In this document: in pieces, positions 1 to 6,932 of the stretch
Layout: each line of letters starts with the position of its first letter
Numbering within the stretch: position 1 is the stretch's first letter
NCBI GenBank assembly: GCA_020349865.1
Contig: CP070700.1
Span: 3,671,643 to 3,682,518, forward strand
Direction of reading: 5' to 3'
Origin: Desulfobacteraceae bacterium
Lineage (GTDB): Bacteria; Desulfobacterota; DSM-4660; Desulfatiglandales; Desulfatiglandaceae
DNA length: 10,876 bases
The notes under the pieces: generated by a model
What the model was told of the DNA's origin: nothing
The model's input: the letters and a program-made list of their open reading frames with translations, nothing else
Databases searched by the model: none
Made by a program: the position numbers and the translations under genes

Positions 1-155
1 AGCTTAGCCTGAGCATGCTCTAGATTCGCTTTATCTCTGGCTACGATTACAATATCAGATCCTGCTTCTGCCAGCGATTTAGCAATACCGTACCCTATTC
101 CTCTGCTGCCTCCGGTTATCAACGAAATTTTGTTATCCAGACGAAACTTATCCAT
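1..155 (-). CDS. Short-chain dehydrogenase/reductase (SDR), N-terminal part only
   Basis: About 51 codons of an NAD(P)-dependent oxidoreductase that continues past the left edge. The protein begins MDKFRLDNKISLITGGSRGI. T-G-G-S-R-G-I-G (about residues 14-21) is the classical SDR cofactor-binding motif TGxxxGxG, and an acidic/basic stretch after strand beta2 (IVIVARDKANL) follows at the usual spacing. The opening resembles gluconate 5-dehydrogenase / 2-deoxygluconate dehydrogenase-type SDRs ('FRLDGKVALVTGGSRG'), which suits a sugar-acid cluster, but the catalytic Ser-Tyr-Lys lies outside the window and the substrate is unknown. The ATG at 155 is the only start in frame with the motif; its ribosome site is weak (AGAG). 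It lies 256 bases downstream of the hydroxyacid dehydrogenase on the same strand, so it may be the last visible gene of the operon or have its own promoter. Confidence 0.85.
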   Translation of the reverse strand, partial: MDKFRLDNKISLITGGSRGIGYGIAKSLAEAGSDIVIVARDKANLEHAQAK

Positions 156-411
156 TTCATTTACTCTATATAGAAAATGGTGCTACAAACACCAGCTGGT
201 TCTTTTATAAGCTCAAATCATTCAGTAGTATTTTCAAGATAAAGGCATCTGGATATTAACTCATCTAAAGATATATGCCGGATAAGCTCCTGGTCCTTTT
301 GATAAATACTATATGTGCAAAAACTCACTGCGATCAGTATTTTTAAGAAAAAGAAACAATCTTTAATAATTTCCTATAATGAATGTCTTAGAATACACCT
401 TTCTTCAGAAT
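156..411. other. AT-rich intergenic gap between dehydrogenase genes
   Basis: No coding sequence is visible on either strand. The only notable element is a perfect 10-base palindrome ACCAGCTGGT at 191-200, about 36 bases upstream of the SDR start. It could be a protein-binding site for control of the SDR gene, but nothing ties it to a known regulator. I see no clear terminator after the hydroxyacid dehydrogenase. Confidence 0.4.
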
Positions 412-1383
412 TTACCAGGGATTTGTCCAGTTGTGCGGAGTTTCCCCGGAAAGTACCCTTCTTACTTCCCTGGCTGCTTCTTTTTGAAGATCCCTGGTCG
501 ACTCCTTTGAATACCATGCCATATGAGGTGTAAGCACCGCATTGGGGAGGGAAATTAGCGGATGGTCTTTTGGAATTGGCTCTTTCTCGAAGACATCCAG
601 GCCCGCAGCCAGTACTACTCCTTATTTGATGGCATTAGCAAGAGCAATTGTGTCTATGATTGCGCCACGGGAAGTGTTCACTAGGATAGCTGTTGTCTTC
701 ATTTTACTCAAGGTTTGTTCGTTAAACATATGGAACGTTTCTGGACTCAGTGGAGCATGAATCGAGATGTAGTCAGAATCATTTAGCAAGGTATCCAACT
801 CAACTTTCTTGGCTCTATTCTTCTGAATGACATCCATATCAACAAAGGGATCATAGACAAGAACATTAGAAGGTAGAAAGCCTTTCCATTTCCGATGGAA
901 GGCCTTGGCAATCTTGCCATAACCAATTATTCCCAAATTCTTGCCAGTAGTTCGGTGTATTTCGGCAATAATATCAGTTTCGAATATATCGTTGCGAACG
1001 TTTTTATCTCTAATCGTCAGTGTTCGAATAAAGGATAGAAGCAGTGCGATGGCATGGTCGGACACATCCTCCGTGCCATAATCCGGTACGATACTTACAT
1101 AGATTTTCTTTTGCCTAGCGGCTTCCAAGTCGACGTTATCAATACCTACTCCATAGCGAGCGATTATCTTACAGTGTTCAAAGGATTCTATGACTCTTCG
1201 GGTTATAGGCCCTTCCCGTACTAAAATGGCATCTGCATCACGCGCAGTAGATATTATTAACTCCTCAGTTATGCAATCCTCCCCAGTGATAATTAATTCA
1301 GCTCCAATTGGCTCTAAAATCTCGCGTTCAAATCGATAAGTTTCATAACCTGGATTGATGACCACAACTTTATAGTTGCCCAT
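412..1383 (-). pseudogene. 2-hydroxyacid dehydrogenase (CtBP/PGDH-like), split by an in-frame TAA
   Basis: NAD-dependent D-isomer-specific 2-hydroxyacid dehydrogenase, 323 codons if read through, the normal family length. Visible landmarks are the Y-G-V-G-I-D-N-V-D motif (77-85), the Rossmann motif G-I-I-G-Y-G-K-I-A (151-159) with Asp178 after beta2 as expected for NAD, and catalytic Arg239 in N-T-S-R-G. An in-frame TAA (622-624) stands at codon 254. Translation past it continues perfectly as G-L-D-V-F-E-K-E-P (catalytic Glu268) and L-T-P-H (catalytic His287), ending at TAA 412-414. The TAA probably replaced GAA, because relatives have 'ALKEG' here. The 253-residue product lacks both Glu and His and should be inactive. 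The start at 1383 is supported by AAGGTG at good spacing. It sits 32 bases after the Gfo/Idh/MocA gene. Sequencing error or readthrough are the alternatives. Confidence 0.88.
622..624 (-). other. Premature TAA in the hydroxyacid dehydrogenase
   Basis: This in-frame stop separates the Arg-containing and the Glu/His-containing parts of the active site. The same reading frame is open and family-like on both sides, so it is a point substitution and not a frameshift. Confidence 0.88.
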
Positions 1384-1415
1384 TTGAACACCTTTATTGA
1401 TAAACTTGAAATTCC

Positions 1416-2429
1416 TTACTTAATAGAAGAATTAAGGTGAACAACAGTTCCTTCACTATCTGATCTTCGGATCTCATCTAATACCATCATTGTCTTTCTT
1501 ACCTCTTGCGCCGAAGCAATAGGTTGCCGATTCTCTTTAATAGCTTCTGCAAATTCCTTTAACTGAATCGTATATAGACTGGGAATCTGCTCACCTTCCA
1601 AGATTATTTTCTCGTTTAACTCCAAGCGATAACGGAAGCCATACGTTTTCTCCGTAGGATATTCAAACAGCTTGAGAGATCCCTTTGGTCCGGATATCAG
1701 TAACTCATGAAGATAGGGCGAGACATTAAGGGATAGATGAATGGAGGCCAATTCACCTGTATCGAATTTGAGGATGATATCTGCTTCATCCTCTCCTTCC
1801 CACAAAGAATTTTGTGATTGTGAGAACGCAACCACGGATGAGGGAACCTTTTTCAGAAGCCAGAGAACAGTATCCACTGAGTGGCTTCCTTGCAAGAGAA
1901 TCACTAATCCCCCTGCTTTTTCTGAACTCTTCCACCAGTCGGTCGGCGGCTGATGAAAATGAACAAGAAAAGCGATGTCGATTCGGAATGGCTGTCCGAT
2001 TTCATCAATTCGATTAAAGATTTCCTGCATGGCAAAGGAAAACCGTCTGCACTGTCCGACCATGAAAGTAATTTCATGTTTGTTGGCTTTGCTGATCATT
2101 TCATCCGCCTCGGCCAAGTTCATACACATCGGTTTTTCCACCAAGATGTGTTTGCCAGCTCTTGCAGCTTCCAAGCAAACCGGATGATGAAGATGATTGG
2201 GCAAACAGATGATGACGGCCTCGATCTCAGGATCTTTAAGTAGCTCACGGTAATCCAAATATATTTTTTTCACACCAAATGTTTCGGCCATTTCTTTGGC
2301 CCGCTCGGCTCGAGGTTCAGCGATGGCGACCAAATCGACTTGTTCCTTGAGTTCCCTCGCGGCTTCGGCATGCGCCATAGCAACTCTCCCCATGCCAATG
2401 ATCCCTAATGTTAGCTTTTGTTCAGACAC
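1416..2429 (-). CDS. Gfo/Idh/MocA-family oxidoreductase
   Basis: NAD(P)-dependent cytoplasmic dehydrogenase of the glucose-fructose oxidoreductase / inositol dehydrogenase family, 337 residues, the usual length. The N-terminal Rossmann motif reads G-I-I-G-M-G-R-V-A. The family signature E-K-P is near residues 98-100 (Lys is the catalytic residue), and G-S-H-S-V-D (about 181-186) supplies the active-site His and Asp of the C-terminal alpha/beta domain. The members of this family act on sugars, inositols and sugar acids, and the substrate cannot be told from sequence. Two GTG codons, at 2435 and 2429, compete as start. The ribosome site AAGGAG lies only 2 bases before the first and 8 before the second, so I chose 2429 (protein starting M-S-E-Q-K-L-T-L-G). 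It follows dctM by about 80 bases in the same direction, so it is probably co-transcribed with the transporter and acts on the imported compound. No disruption is seen. Confidence 0.9.
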   Translation of the reverse strand: MSEQKLTLGIIGMGRVAMAHAEAARELKEQVDLVAIAEPRAERAKEMAETFGVKKIYLDYRELLKDPEIEAVIICLPNHLHHPVCLEAARAGKHILVEKPMCMNLAEADEMISKANKHEITFMVGQCRRFSFAMQEIFNRIDEIGQPFRIDIAFLVHFHQPPTDWWKSSEKAGGLVILLQGSHSVDTVLWLLKKVPSSVVAFSQSQNSLWEGEDEADIILKFDTGELASIHLSLNVSPYLHELLISGPKGSLKLFEYPTEKTYGFRYRLELNEKIILEGEQIPSLYTIQLKEFAEAIKENRQPIASAQEVRKTMMVLDEIRRSDSEGTVVHLNSSIK

Positions 2430-2510
2430 GATCACAACTCCTTTTTTCCATTTTTGTTTAGGACCTGAAATAGATCTTAGATTGATTTAAGGCTTTTTGC
2501 ATTGGCTTTC

Positions 2511-3779
2511 CTACTGCATAAACAGATTCGGCAGAAAAAGTACCAGCTGAGGTACATAAGAAATCAGAAATAATACTGCAATTGATGCGATTAAGAAGGG
2601 CACCGCTGATAAAGCAATCTTTTCTAAAGGAACATCCGCGATAGGCGAGGCCACCAGCAGGCAAACTCCCAACGGCGGGGTAGCAAGCCCGATATTGAGA
2701 TTAACGGTCATAATGATTCCAAAATGAATGGGATCAATTCCAATACTCTGAGCCAGAGGCAACAAAATGGGGGTCATGAGGATAATGGCAGCCAATGTCT
2801 CCATGATGGTTCCCAAAAACAATAGGAGAATATTAATGAGAAACAGAATAATAATTGGATTTTTGGTTATGGACGTCATGGCATTTGCTATTATCTCCGG
2901 CACCGTTTCTGCCGCGAGTATCCATCCAAATAAATGAGCCATTGCCAGGATGATTAGAATGGTCCCGGTTAACACACTGGTCTCGTAGAGAATTTTTACA
3001 AAATTGGATATCTTAAGTTCACGATAAATAAAAAATCCGACGATTAACGCATAAAAAGCAGCGACACCGGCCGCCTCGGTAGGTGTAAATATGCCGCTGA
3101 GAATTCCACCGAGTAAAATTATCGGCATCATTATCGCTAAGATCGTATTGAAGAAACCTATGGTGACGGTACGTATGGAGATAATTTTTTGTCTTACCGG
3201 AAATTTCTGACGTCTGGCAAAGTGACCGGCAACCAGCAATTGAGCAAATCCCAATAGGAGGCCGGGAATAAATCCAGCTAAAAATAATTTTGCTATAGAA
3301 GCCTCGGCCATTGCGCCGTAAACAACCATGGCGATACTTGGCGGTATGGTTGGTCCAATGGTTGAGGATATCGCTGTTACCGCGCCACTATATTCCGGTG
3401 AATACCCTTCTTTTTTCATTGCAGGGATCATGATCGAGCCGATTGCAGCCGTGTCTGCGGCTCCGGCACCGGTAATACCGGCAAAGAAAACACTGGCTAT
3501 TATGTTCACATAGGCCAATCCTCCACGAATATGGCCAATGATGATAAAAAAGAAGTCAACCAATCGTCTGGTTATCCCTGAGGCATTCATTAGCTTACCG
3601 GCTAAGATAAAGAGTGGAACAGCCAGAATCAGAAAATTGTCGAGGCCAACAAAAACTCTTTGGGAAACCAAAACATAAGGCATCTGGGCTTTCCACAGGT
3701 AGATGACACTGCTGATGCCCAAAACAAATGCAATCGGAATCCCAACTGCCAAAAGAAATACAAAAATTGAAGCGATCAT
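2511..3779 (-). CDS. dctM: TRAP transporter large permease subunit DctM
   Basis: Inner-membrane subunit of a tripartite ATP-independent periplasmic (TRAP) transporter; it carries the ion-coupled transport path. It has 422 residues, typical for separate DctM proteins, and almost all of it is hydrophobic helices. Signature stretches are G-A-G-A-A-D-T-A-A-I-G (about 104-114), S-S-T-I-G-P-T-I-P-P-S-I (about 138-149) and the C-terminal A-T-P-P-L-G-V motif, matching the two pseudo-repeats of the DctM/IT superfamily. The ATG at 3779 overlaps the dctQ stop by four bases (ATGA), and AGGAGG lies just upstream, so the two membrane subunits are probably translationally coupled. Transport would need the DctP binding protein encoded upstream. 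The family imports carboxylates such as C4-dicarboxylates, sialic acid, sugar acids and keto acids. The gene is intact. Confidence 0.95.
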   Translation of the reverse strand: MIASIFVFLLAVGIPIAFVLGISSVIYLWKAQMPYVLVSQRVFVGLDNFLILAVPLFILAGKLMNASGITRRLVDFFFIIIGHIRGGLAYVNIIASVFFAGITGAGAADTAAIGSIMIPAMKKEGYSPEYSGAVTAISSTIGPTIPPSIAMVVYGAMAEASIAKLFLAGFIPGLLLGFAQLLVAGHFARRQKFPVRQKIISIRTVTIGFFNTILAIMMPIILLGGILSGIFTPTEAAGVAAFYALIVGFFIYRELKISNFVKILYETSVLTGTILIILAMAHLFGWILAAETVPEIIANAMTSITKNPIIILFLINILLLFLGTIMETLAAIILMTPILLPLAQSIGIDPIHFGIIMTVNLNIGLATPPLGVCLLVASPIADVPLEKIALSAVPFLIASIAVLFLISYVPQLVLFLPNLFMQ

Positions 3780-4297
3780 ATGTCCTCCTTCTGATCGCCA
3801 CCTGCACTTATGCCGTCCCTAATGAATTTTACGCTGTTCATAGAGAGAAAAAAAAGCATAAAGATAAATCCGATACGCAAAAGCCGATAAAGGTTAGCCA
3901 TCTGAATACCTAAAGCTGGACTAACGGTTTTGGTAATAACTGCTTTTTTTATCAGCATCGATGGTGATCCGATACAAACCACCAGGAAAAGAGCAATCAG
4001 AATGTGGGAAAACACTAAAATCCATATTTTCGTGCGCTTTGGCAACAAATCCAGGAGAGCCTCCACTTTGACAAATTGATTGTGCCGTAGAGCAATGGCG
4101 GCGCCAAAAAGAACGGTATAGACCAAAAGATAGCTGGATATTTCAGTGGTCCAGGTCAGCGGATCGGATAAAACATATCGGAAAAAAACGGCGAGGTTGA
4201 CAAACAATACGATGCCGGCCATCGATAGAATAATGGAAATTTTGACAATCTTTTCAAGGTAACCACTGAATCTTTCAAGGATCTTAAGGATGACCAC
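3776..4297 (-). CDS. dctQ: TRAP transporter small permease subunit DctQ
   Basis: Small membrane subunit of the TRAP transporter, about 173 residues with four predicted membrane helices. The family pattern F-F-R-Y-V-L, then L-T-W-T-T-E-I-S-S-Y-L-L-V-Y and A-L-R-H-N-Q-F-V-K-V, is present between helices 1 and 2. A longer version would begin with TTG at 4351, but this has no ribosome-binding site. The GTG at 4297 follows an AGAG-type site in the AAAGAGAAGC stretch and gives the usual length, so I chose it; start confidence is moderate. Its stop overlaps the dctM start. The 137 bases between dctP and this gene hold a strong hairpin, which may lower expression of the membrane subunits relative to DctP. 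Confidence 0.9.
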   Translation of the reverse strand: MVILKILERFSGYLEKIVKISIILSMAGIVLFVNLAVFFRYVLSDPLTWTTEISSYLLVYTVLFGAAIALRHNQFVKVEALLDLLPKRTKIWILVFSHILIALFLVVCIGSPSMLIKKAVITKTVSPALGIQMANLYRLLRIGFIFMLFFLSMNSVKFIRDGISAGGDQKEDI

Positions 4298-4369
4298 GAT
4301 GCTTCTCTTTCGATTTGGTAGAAAATAATCTTGATAAAATGAAAGGCACAAATTTGAGCAAACGGATTG

Positions 4370-4406
4370 TGCGGGCAGACACGAAGGATTCCACTGTCTG
4401 CCCGCA
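4370..4406 (-). promoter_or_regulatory. Intercistronic hairpin between dctP and dctQ
   Basis: A perfect 12-base inverted repeat (4370-4381 with 4395-4406, arms TGCGGGCAGACA and TGTCTGCCCGCA) encloses a 13-base loop. In the minus-strand transcript it lies 28 bases after the dctP stop. The bases after the stem are CAATCC, with no U-tract, so it is not a standard intrinsic terminator. A hairpin here commonly stabilises or marks a processing point so that the binding protein is made in excess over the membrane subunits, as known for malE-malF. That role is inferred. Confidence 0.7.
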
Positions 4407-4434
4407 AGGACACCTTTGCCTTTAGATACAACGG

Positions 4435-5502
4435 TTATTTACTAGTCACATACCATTCCTCTTTCTTTATCGTTGCACCTACTTCTCGGATTTTTTCCAC
4501 CATGGATTTGGTCCATTCAGACGTGTCTTTCGGGAGATCGTTATACAACCACGTATACGCTGAGGCGGTTGCTTTGATAAACGCACTGGTATCGTCAATG
4601 TTAGTAACTTGCAAACCTTGATCCTTCATCTTCTGGATTGCAATCCCACCCTGTTCCTGCGCATCTTGGTCCATTTTTTTTCTCCATACGGCGATACATT
4701 TGGTAACCGCCAGCTGATGATCGCGCGACAATTTATCCCAGGTAGCTTTACTCATGAGAAAGATGCCGCCATTGGAAACCACTGGTAACAGCACCATATA
4801 TTTTTGTACCTCATAAAACTTTTTCCCGTAAAGAGTAAGGGGGCCATTTTCGTTTCCATCCACAACACCCGTCTGAAGCGCTGTGTACAATTCACCAAAT
4901 GGCAGAGGTACTGGACTGGCACCAATACCTTCATAGGCTTTCATATGAATGGGAACTTGCATGGTCCTAATTTTTAAACCTTTGAAATCTGCTATCGATT
5001 TGATTGGCAACTTGTTGTTCATGGGAAGACGAAAATCGGGAGCGCCAATAGCCAATACCTTGAGCCCAACTTTCTCACCTTGATCGCGTGCTTTTCCCAA
5101 GATTTGTTGCCCAACAGGACCGGTCATGACGGCCAGCCAGTGTTTGGGGCCCTTGAATAAGAATGGTAAGTTTAAAATCCGCAAGGAAGGAATAAATGTG
5201 CCGGTGACACCGATGGATGTCGCCTGTAAGTCGACGCTTCCCAATTGCAAGCCTTCGGTAATGTCTCTTTCACCCCCCAATTGCCCCTGGGGATAAAGCT
5301 TTACTTTCAGTGCGCCACTAGTTGCCTTTTCCAGGCATTGGCCGAAAGCCATTCCGGCGGTGTGATAAAAATAAATTGGAACATTCGCATGACCATATTT
5401 CAATGTCGTTTCAGCATTCACAGGATTGACCCAGAAAAACAGAACACAAACTAGTGCGATCACCCACAGCCTTTTGCATGTAATGTCTTTTTTGATTTTC
5501 AT
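4435..5502 (-). CDS. dctP: TRAP transporter substrate-binding protein DctP
   Basis: Periplasmic solute receptor of the DctP/SiaP type, 355 residues. It starts with a classical signal peptide: K-I-K-K positive end, hydrophobic core V-I-A-L-V-C-V-L-F-F-W, likely cleavage after V-N-A before E-T-T. The mature part shows the DctP signatures G-L-K-I-R (the Arg, about residue 179, normally binds the ligand carboxylate) and P-F-G-E-L-Y-T-A-L-Q-T-G-V-V-D-G-N-E-N, followed by F-Y-E-V-Q-K-Y. The expected ligand is therefore a carboxylate, consistent with dehydrogenases downstream. Two ATGs compete: 5508 directly abuts AAAAGGAGG, whereas 5502 lies 6 bases after it, so 5502 is the better start. It is the first intact gene after the broken regulator and is probably the most highly expressed of the operon. 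Confidence 0.94.
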   Translation of the reverse strand: MKIKKDITCKRLWVIALVCVLFFWVNPVNAETTLKYGHANVPIYFYHTAGMAFGQCLEKATSGALKVKLYPQGQLGGERDITEGLQLGSVDLQATSIGVTGTFIPSLRILNLPFLFKGPKHWLAVMTGPVGQQILGKARDQGEKVGLKVLAIGAPDFRLPMNNKLPIKSIADFKGLKIRTMQVPIHMKAYEGIGASPVPLPFGELYTALQTGVVDGNENGPLTLYGKKFYEVQKYMVLLPVVSNGGIFLMSKATWDKLSRDHQLAVTKCIAVWRKKMDQDAQEQGGIAIQKMKDQGLQVTNIDDTSAFIKATASAYTWLYNDLPKDTSEWTKSMVEKIREVGATIKKEEWYVTSK

Positions 5503-5586
5503 GACCATCCTCCTTTTGAGTTCTTAAAGTTTAAAATCCTCATGAATGGGCATTTGGGCCAATATCAATCCAAGTTTTACGTGTAA
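5503..5586 (-). promoter_or_regulatory. Leader between iclR remnant and dctP
   Basis: Short AT-rich gap of 84 bases. It contains the dctP ribosome-binding site AAAAGGAGG (about 5509-5517), a TTAAAGTTTAA palindrome (5524-5534) and TTGGGCCAA (5554-5562), either of which could be a regulator site. I found no convincing -35/-10 pair here, so dctP is probably read from the promoter upstream of iclR. Confidence 0.4.
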
Positions 5587-6394
5587 TCACCTCCTTTCTT
5601 TTAGCTTCAAATCTTTAAAGCTAAGTTTCATTGAGATTTCGAGTGCTGTTTTAATCACTTCTCCTTTGAACTCCTTGTCAATCCTTTTTTTGGTCATCCG
5701 AACCGCAGGCGCCGAAATGCTGATGGCAGCGACTACTTCTCCGCGGTCGTTCCTGACAGGCGCGGCAACACACTTGATTCCTTCTTCATTCTCCTCATTA
5801 TCTACTGAATAACCTTGGCTTTTACCTGTACTAAATGAGCCTCTAATCTACCGCGGTCAACGATGGTGTTTTTTGTCAACCTTGGAAGACCCTTTTGAGA
5901 AAAAATCAGGTCTCTCTTTGTACCGGACAAAAAAGCGAGGAGTACTTTGCCCATTGCACAGCTGTGAGCATAGTTGCGCATGCCCACCCTGGAGGCCATT
6001 CTCAAGCCTTTCGGGTCATTCATTTGCTCAACTTTGTCTAAGTAAACAATTTCACTCCCGTCAAGACGTGCCACGTGCACGGTTTCTTGAACCTGAGAAG
6101 CCAAATTGTGCAGAAATGGTTGTGCCTCCCTCCGCAACTGGATTCCATTGAGTACGACCTGCCCTAACTCCACCAGACGGAAACCCAGACGATACTTCTT
6201 TGTTAGGTCGTCTTGCATGACGTATCCCAAATTACAGAAGTCGAAAGAATCCTGTGGACCTTTGGTTTAGGTAGCTTTAGTTCATTAGACAGATCCCGAA
6301 GGCTATAACTTTGTCTGCCACTGGCCATGAGATCTAAAAAGCTGCAGCCCCTTTCAATCTCTTGAACACCGAATGTTCTTTTGTTTTTAGGCAT
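5587..6394 (-). pseudogene. IclR-family transcriptional regulator, two frameshifts
   Basis: Remains of a regulator of about 269 residues, the normal IclR length, spread over three frames. Frame 1 (6394-6239) holds the winged helix-turn-helix: V-Q-E-I-E-R-G and S-L-R-D-L-S-N-E-L-K-L-P-K-P-K-V-H-R-I-L. A one-base deletion near 6237-6238 falls in the recognition helix. Frame 2 (6236-5817) resumes with C-N-L-G-Y-V and includes G-S-E-I-V-Y-L-D-K-V-E and G-M-R-N-Y-A-H-S-C-A-M-G-K-V-L-L-A. A second one-base deletion at 5815-5816 follows. Frame 3 (5814-5587) gives the C-terminal effector-domain motif G-I-K-C-V-A-A-P-V and A-I-S-I-S-A-P-A. Full function would need both frames restored. IclR proteins normally control the adjacent catabolic operon with a pathway intermediate as effector. 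Its loss would leave the TRAP operon constitutive or unactivated. Sequencing error in short A or T runs is the main alternative. Confidence 0.88.
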
Positions 6395-6413
6395 GAATTT
6401 GGTTTCCGTTTCG

Positions 6414-6441
6414 TATGATGGAATACCATTTTATTATCATA
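6414..6441 (-). promoter_or_regulatory. Putative operator overlapping the iclR promoter
   Basis: Two nested symmetric elements overlap the -10 box and expected start point: TATGAT (6414-6419) with ATCATA (6436-6441), and ATGG-AATA-CCAT (6418-6429). A repressor bound here would block initiation, so an IclR autoregulatory site is plausible. The symmetry is seen; the protein that binds it is inferred. Confidence 0.35.
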
Positions 6442-6462
6442 AAGGGATACTCGTTTTGTCAA
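6433..6462 (-). promoter_or_regulatory. Sigma70-type promoter of the iclR-TRAP cluster
   Basis: On the minus strand TTGACA (6457-6462) is followed after 18 bases by GATAAT (6433-6438). This is a perfect -35 and a 5/6 -10 box. The expected transcription start is near 6426, about 30 bases before the iclR ATG at 6394. An alternative -10, TATGAT, would have a 15-base spacer. Confidence 0.65.
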
Positions 6463-6932
6463 TGATTTTCTGTGCGGTTTTCACGCAATTGGGCCTTTCC
6501 CTGAGACAGAAGAGGAGGACGGGGAACACTTGAAAGAAAAGGCAGGTGATCTAAGATATTTCGGTATAAGAGGTTTTTAGAGAGGCGTTTTCTGGTGCTG
6601 CCTTAACCGTCACGCTAGAATCGAGTAGACCGAGGGAATTGCCCCCTCAATCTCTTACGCAACCGGTATGAAGATTCACAGATGAACCTGAATGTTTTGC
6701 CTAATCAAACATATTGTATATCTCCACTCCTGTCCAAGCTAATCCGTCGGTGAATGTTACTTGCCATGAACTTGACTCAAATTTCAGTCTATTTTGCTAA
6801 AGATTACAAACTAAATATTTGAATATTTTGCCTTTTTATTTCTCCACAAACATAGCAGTAAGCTATCGTTCTAAGGCAAGAATTAGGAACACAATATATA
6901 GATATTTTTCGATAGCTGATGAGCTTTTCTTA
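6463..6932. other. Non-coding region between the cyclase gene and iclR
   Basis: Some 470 bases without a credible gene on either strand. It separates two leftward transcription units. No strong intrinsic terminator follows the cyclase stop (6933); the only hairpin close by is ATAGC/GCTAT (6852-6856 with 6862-6866), which lacks a U-tract. The middle part resembles the 3' end of a group II intron and is listed separately. The rest is AT-rich and shows nothing I can name. Confidence 0.5.
6619..6672 (-). mobile_element. Possible remnant of a group II intron 3' end
   Basis: Read on the minus strand, this stretch has C-C-G-G-T-T followed by a GAGGG...CCCTC stem (6632-6636 with 6644-6648, loop GGCAATT region) and then GGTCTACTCGAT. 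Bacterial group II introns end in this order: a domain V 3' arm ending in a (C)GGTT(C) sequence, a short domain VI stem with a bulged A, and a ...CTACTC-like 3' terminus. The 5' arm that domain V needs is not recognisable upstream (about 6673-6700) and there is no maturase gene, so this would be a decayed fragment. The resemblance is by eye and may be chance. Confidence 0.4.

Noticed and set aside
1741..2243. Plus-strand open frames opposite the Gfo/Idh/MocA gene
   Set aside because: They lie entirely within an intact gene with family motifs on the opposite strand and show no recognisable domain.
4156..4431. Minus-strand open frame of 91 codons over the dctQ start and the hairpin
   Set aside because: It overlaps dctQ in another frame, crosses the 12-base stem, and has no family features.
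6862..6916. GCTATCG (6862-6868) / CGATAGC (6910-6916) inverted repeat and ATAGC hairpin after the cyclase stop
   Set aside because: Stems of 5-7 bases in AT-rich DNA with no U-tract on the transcribed strand; not enough to call a terminator.
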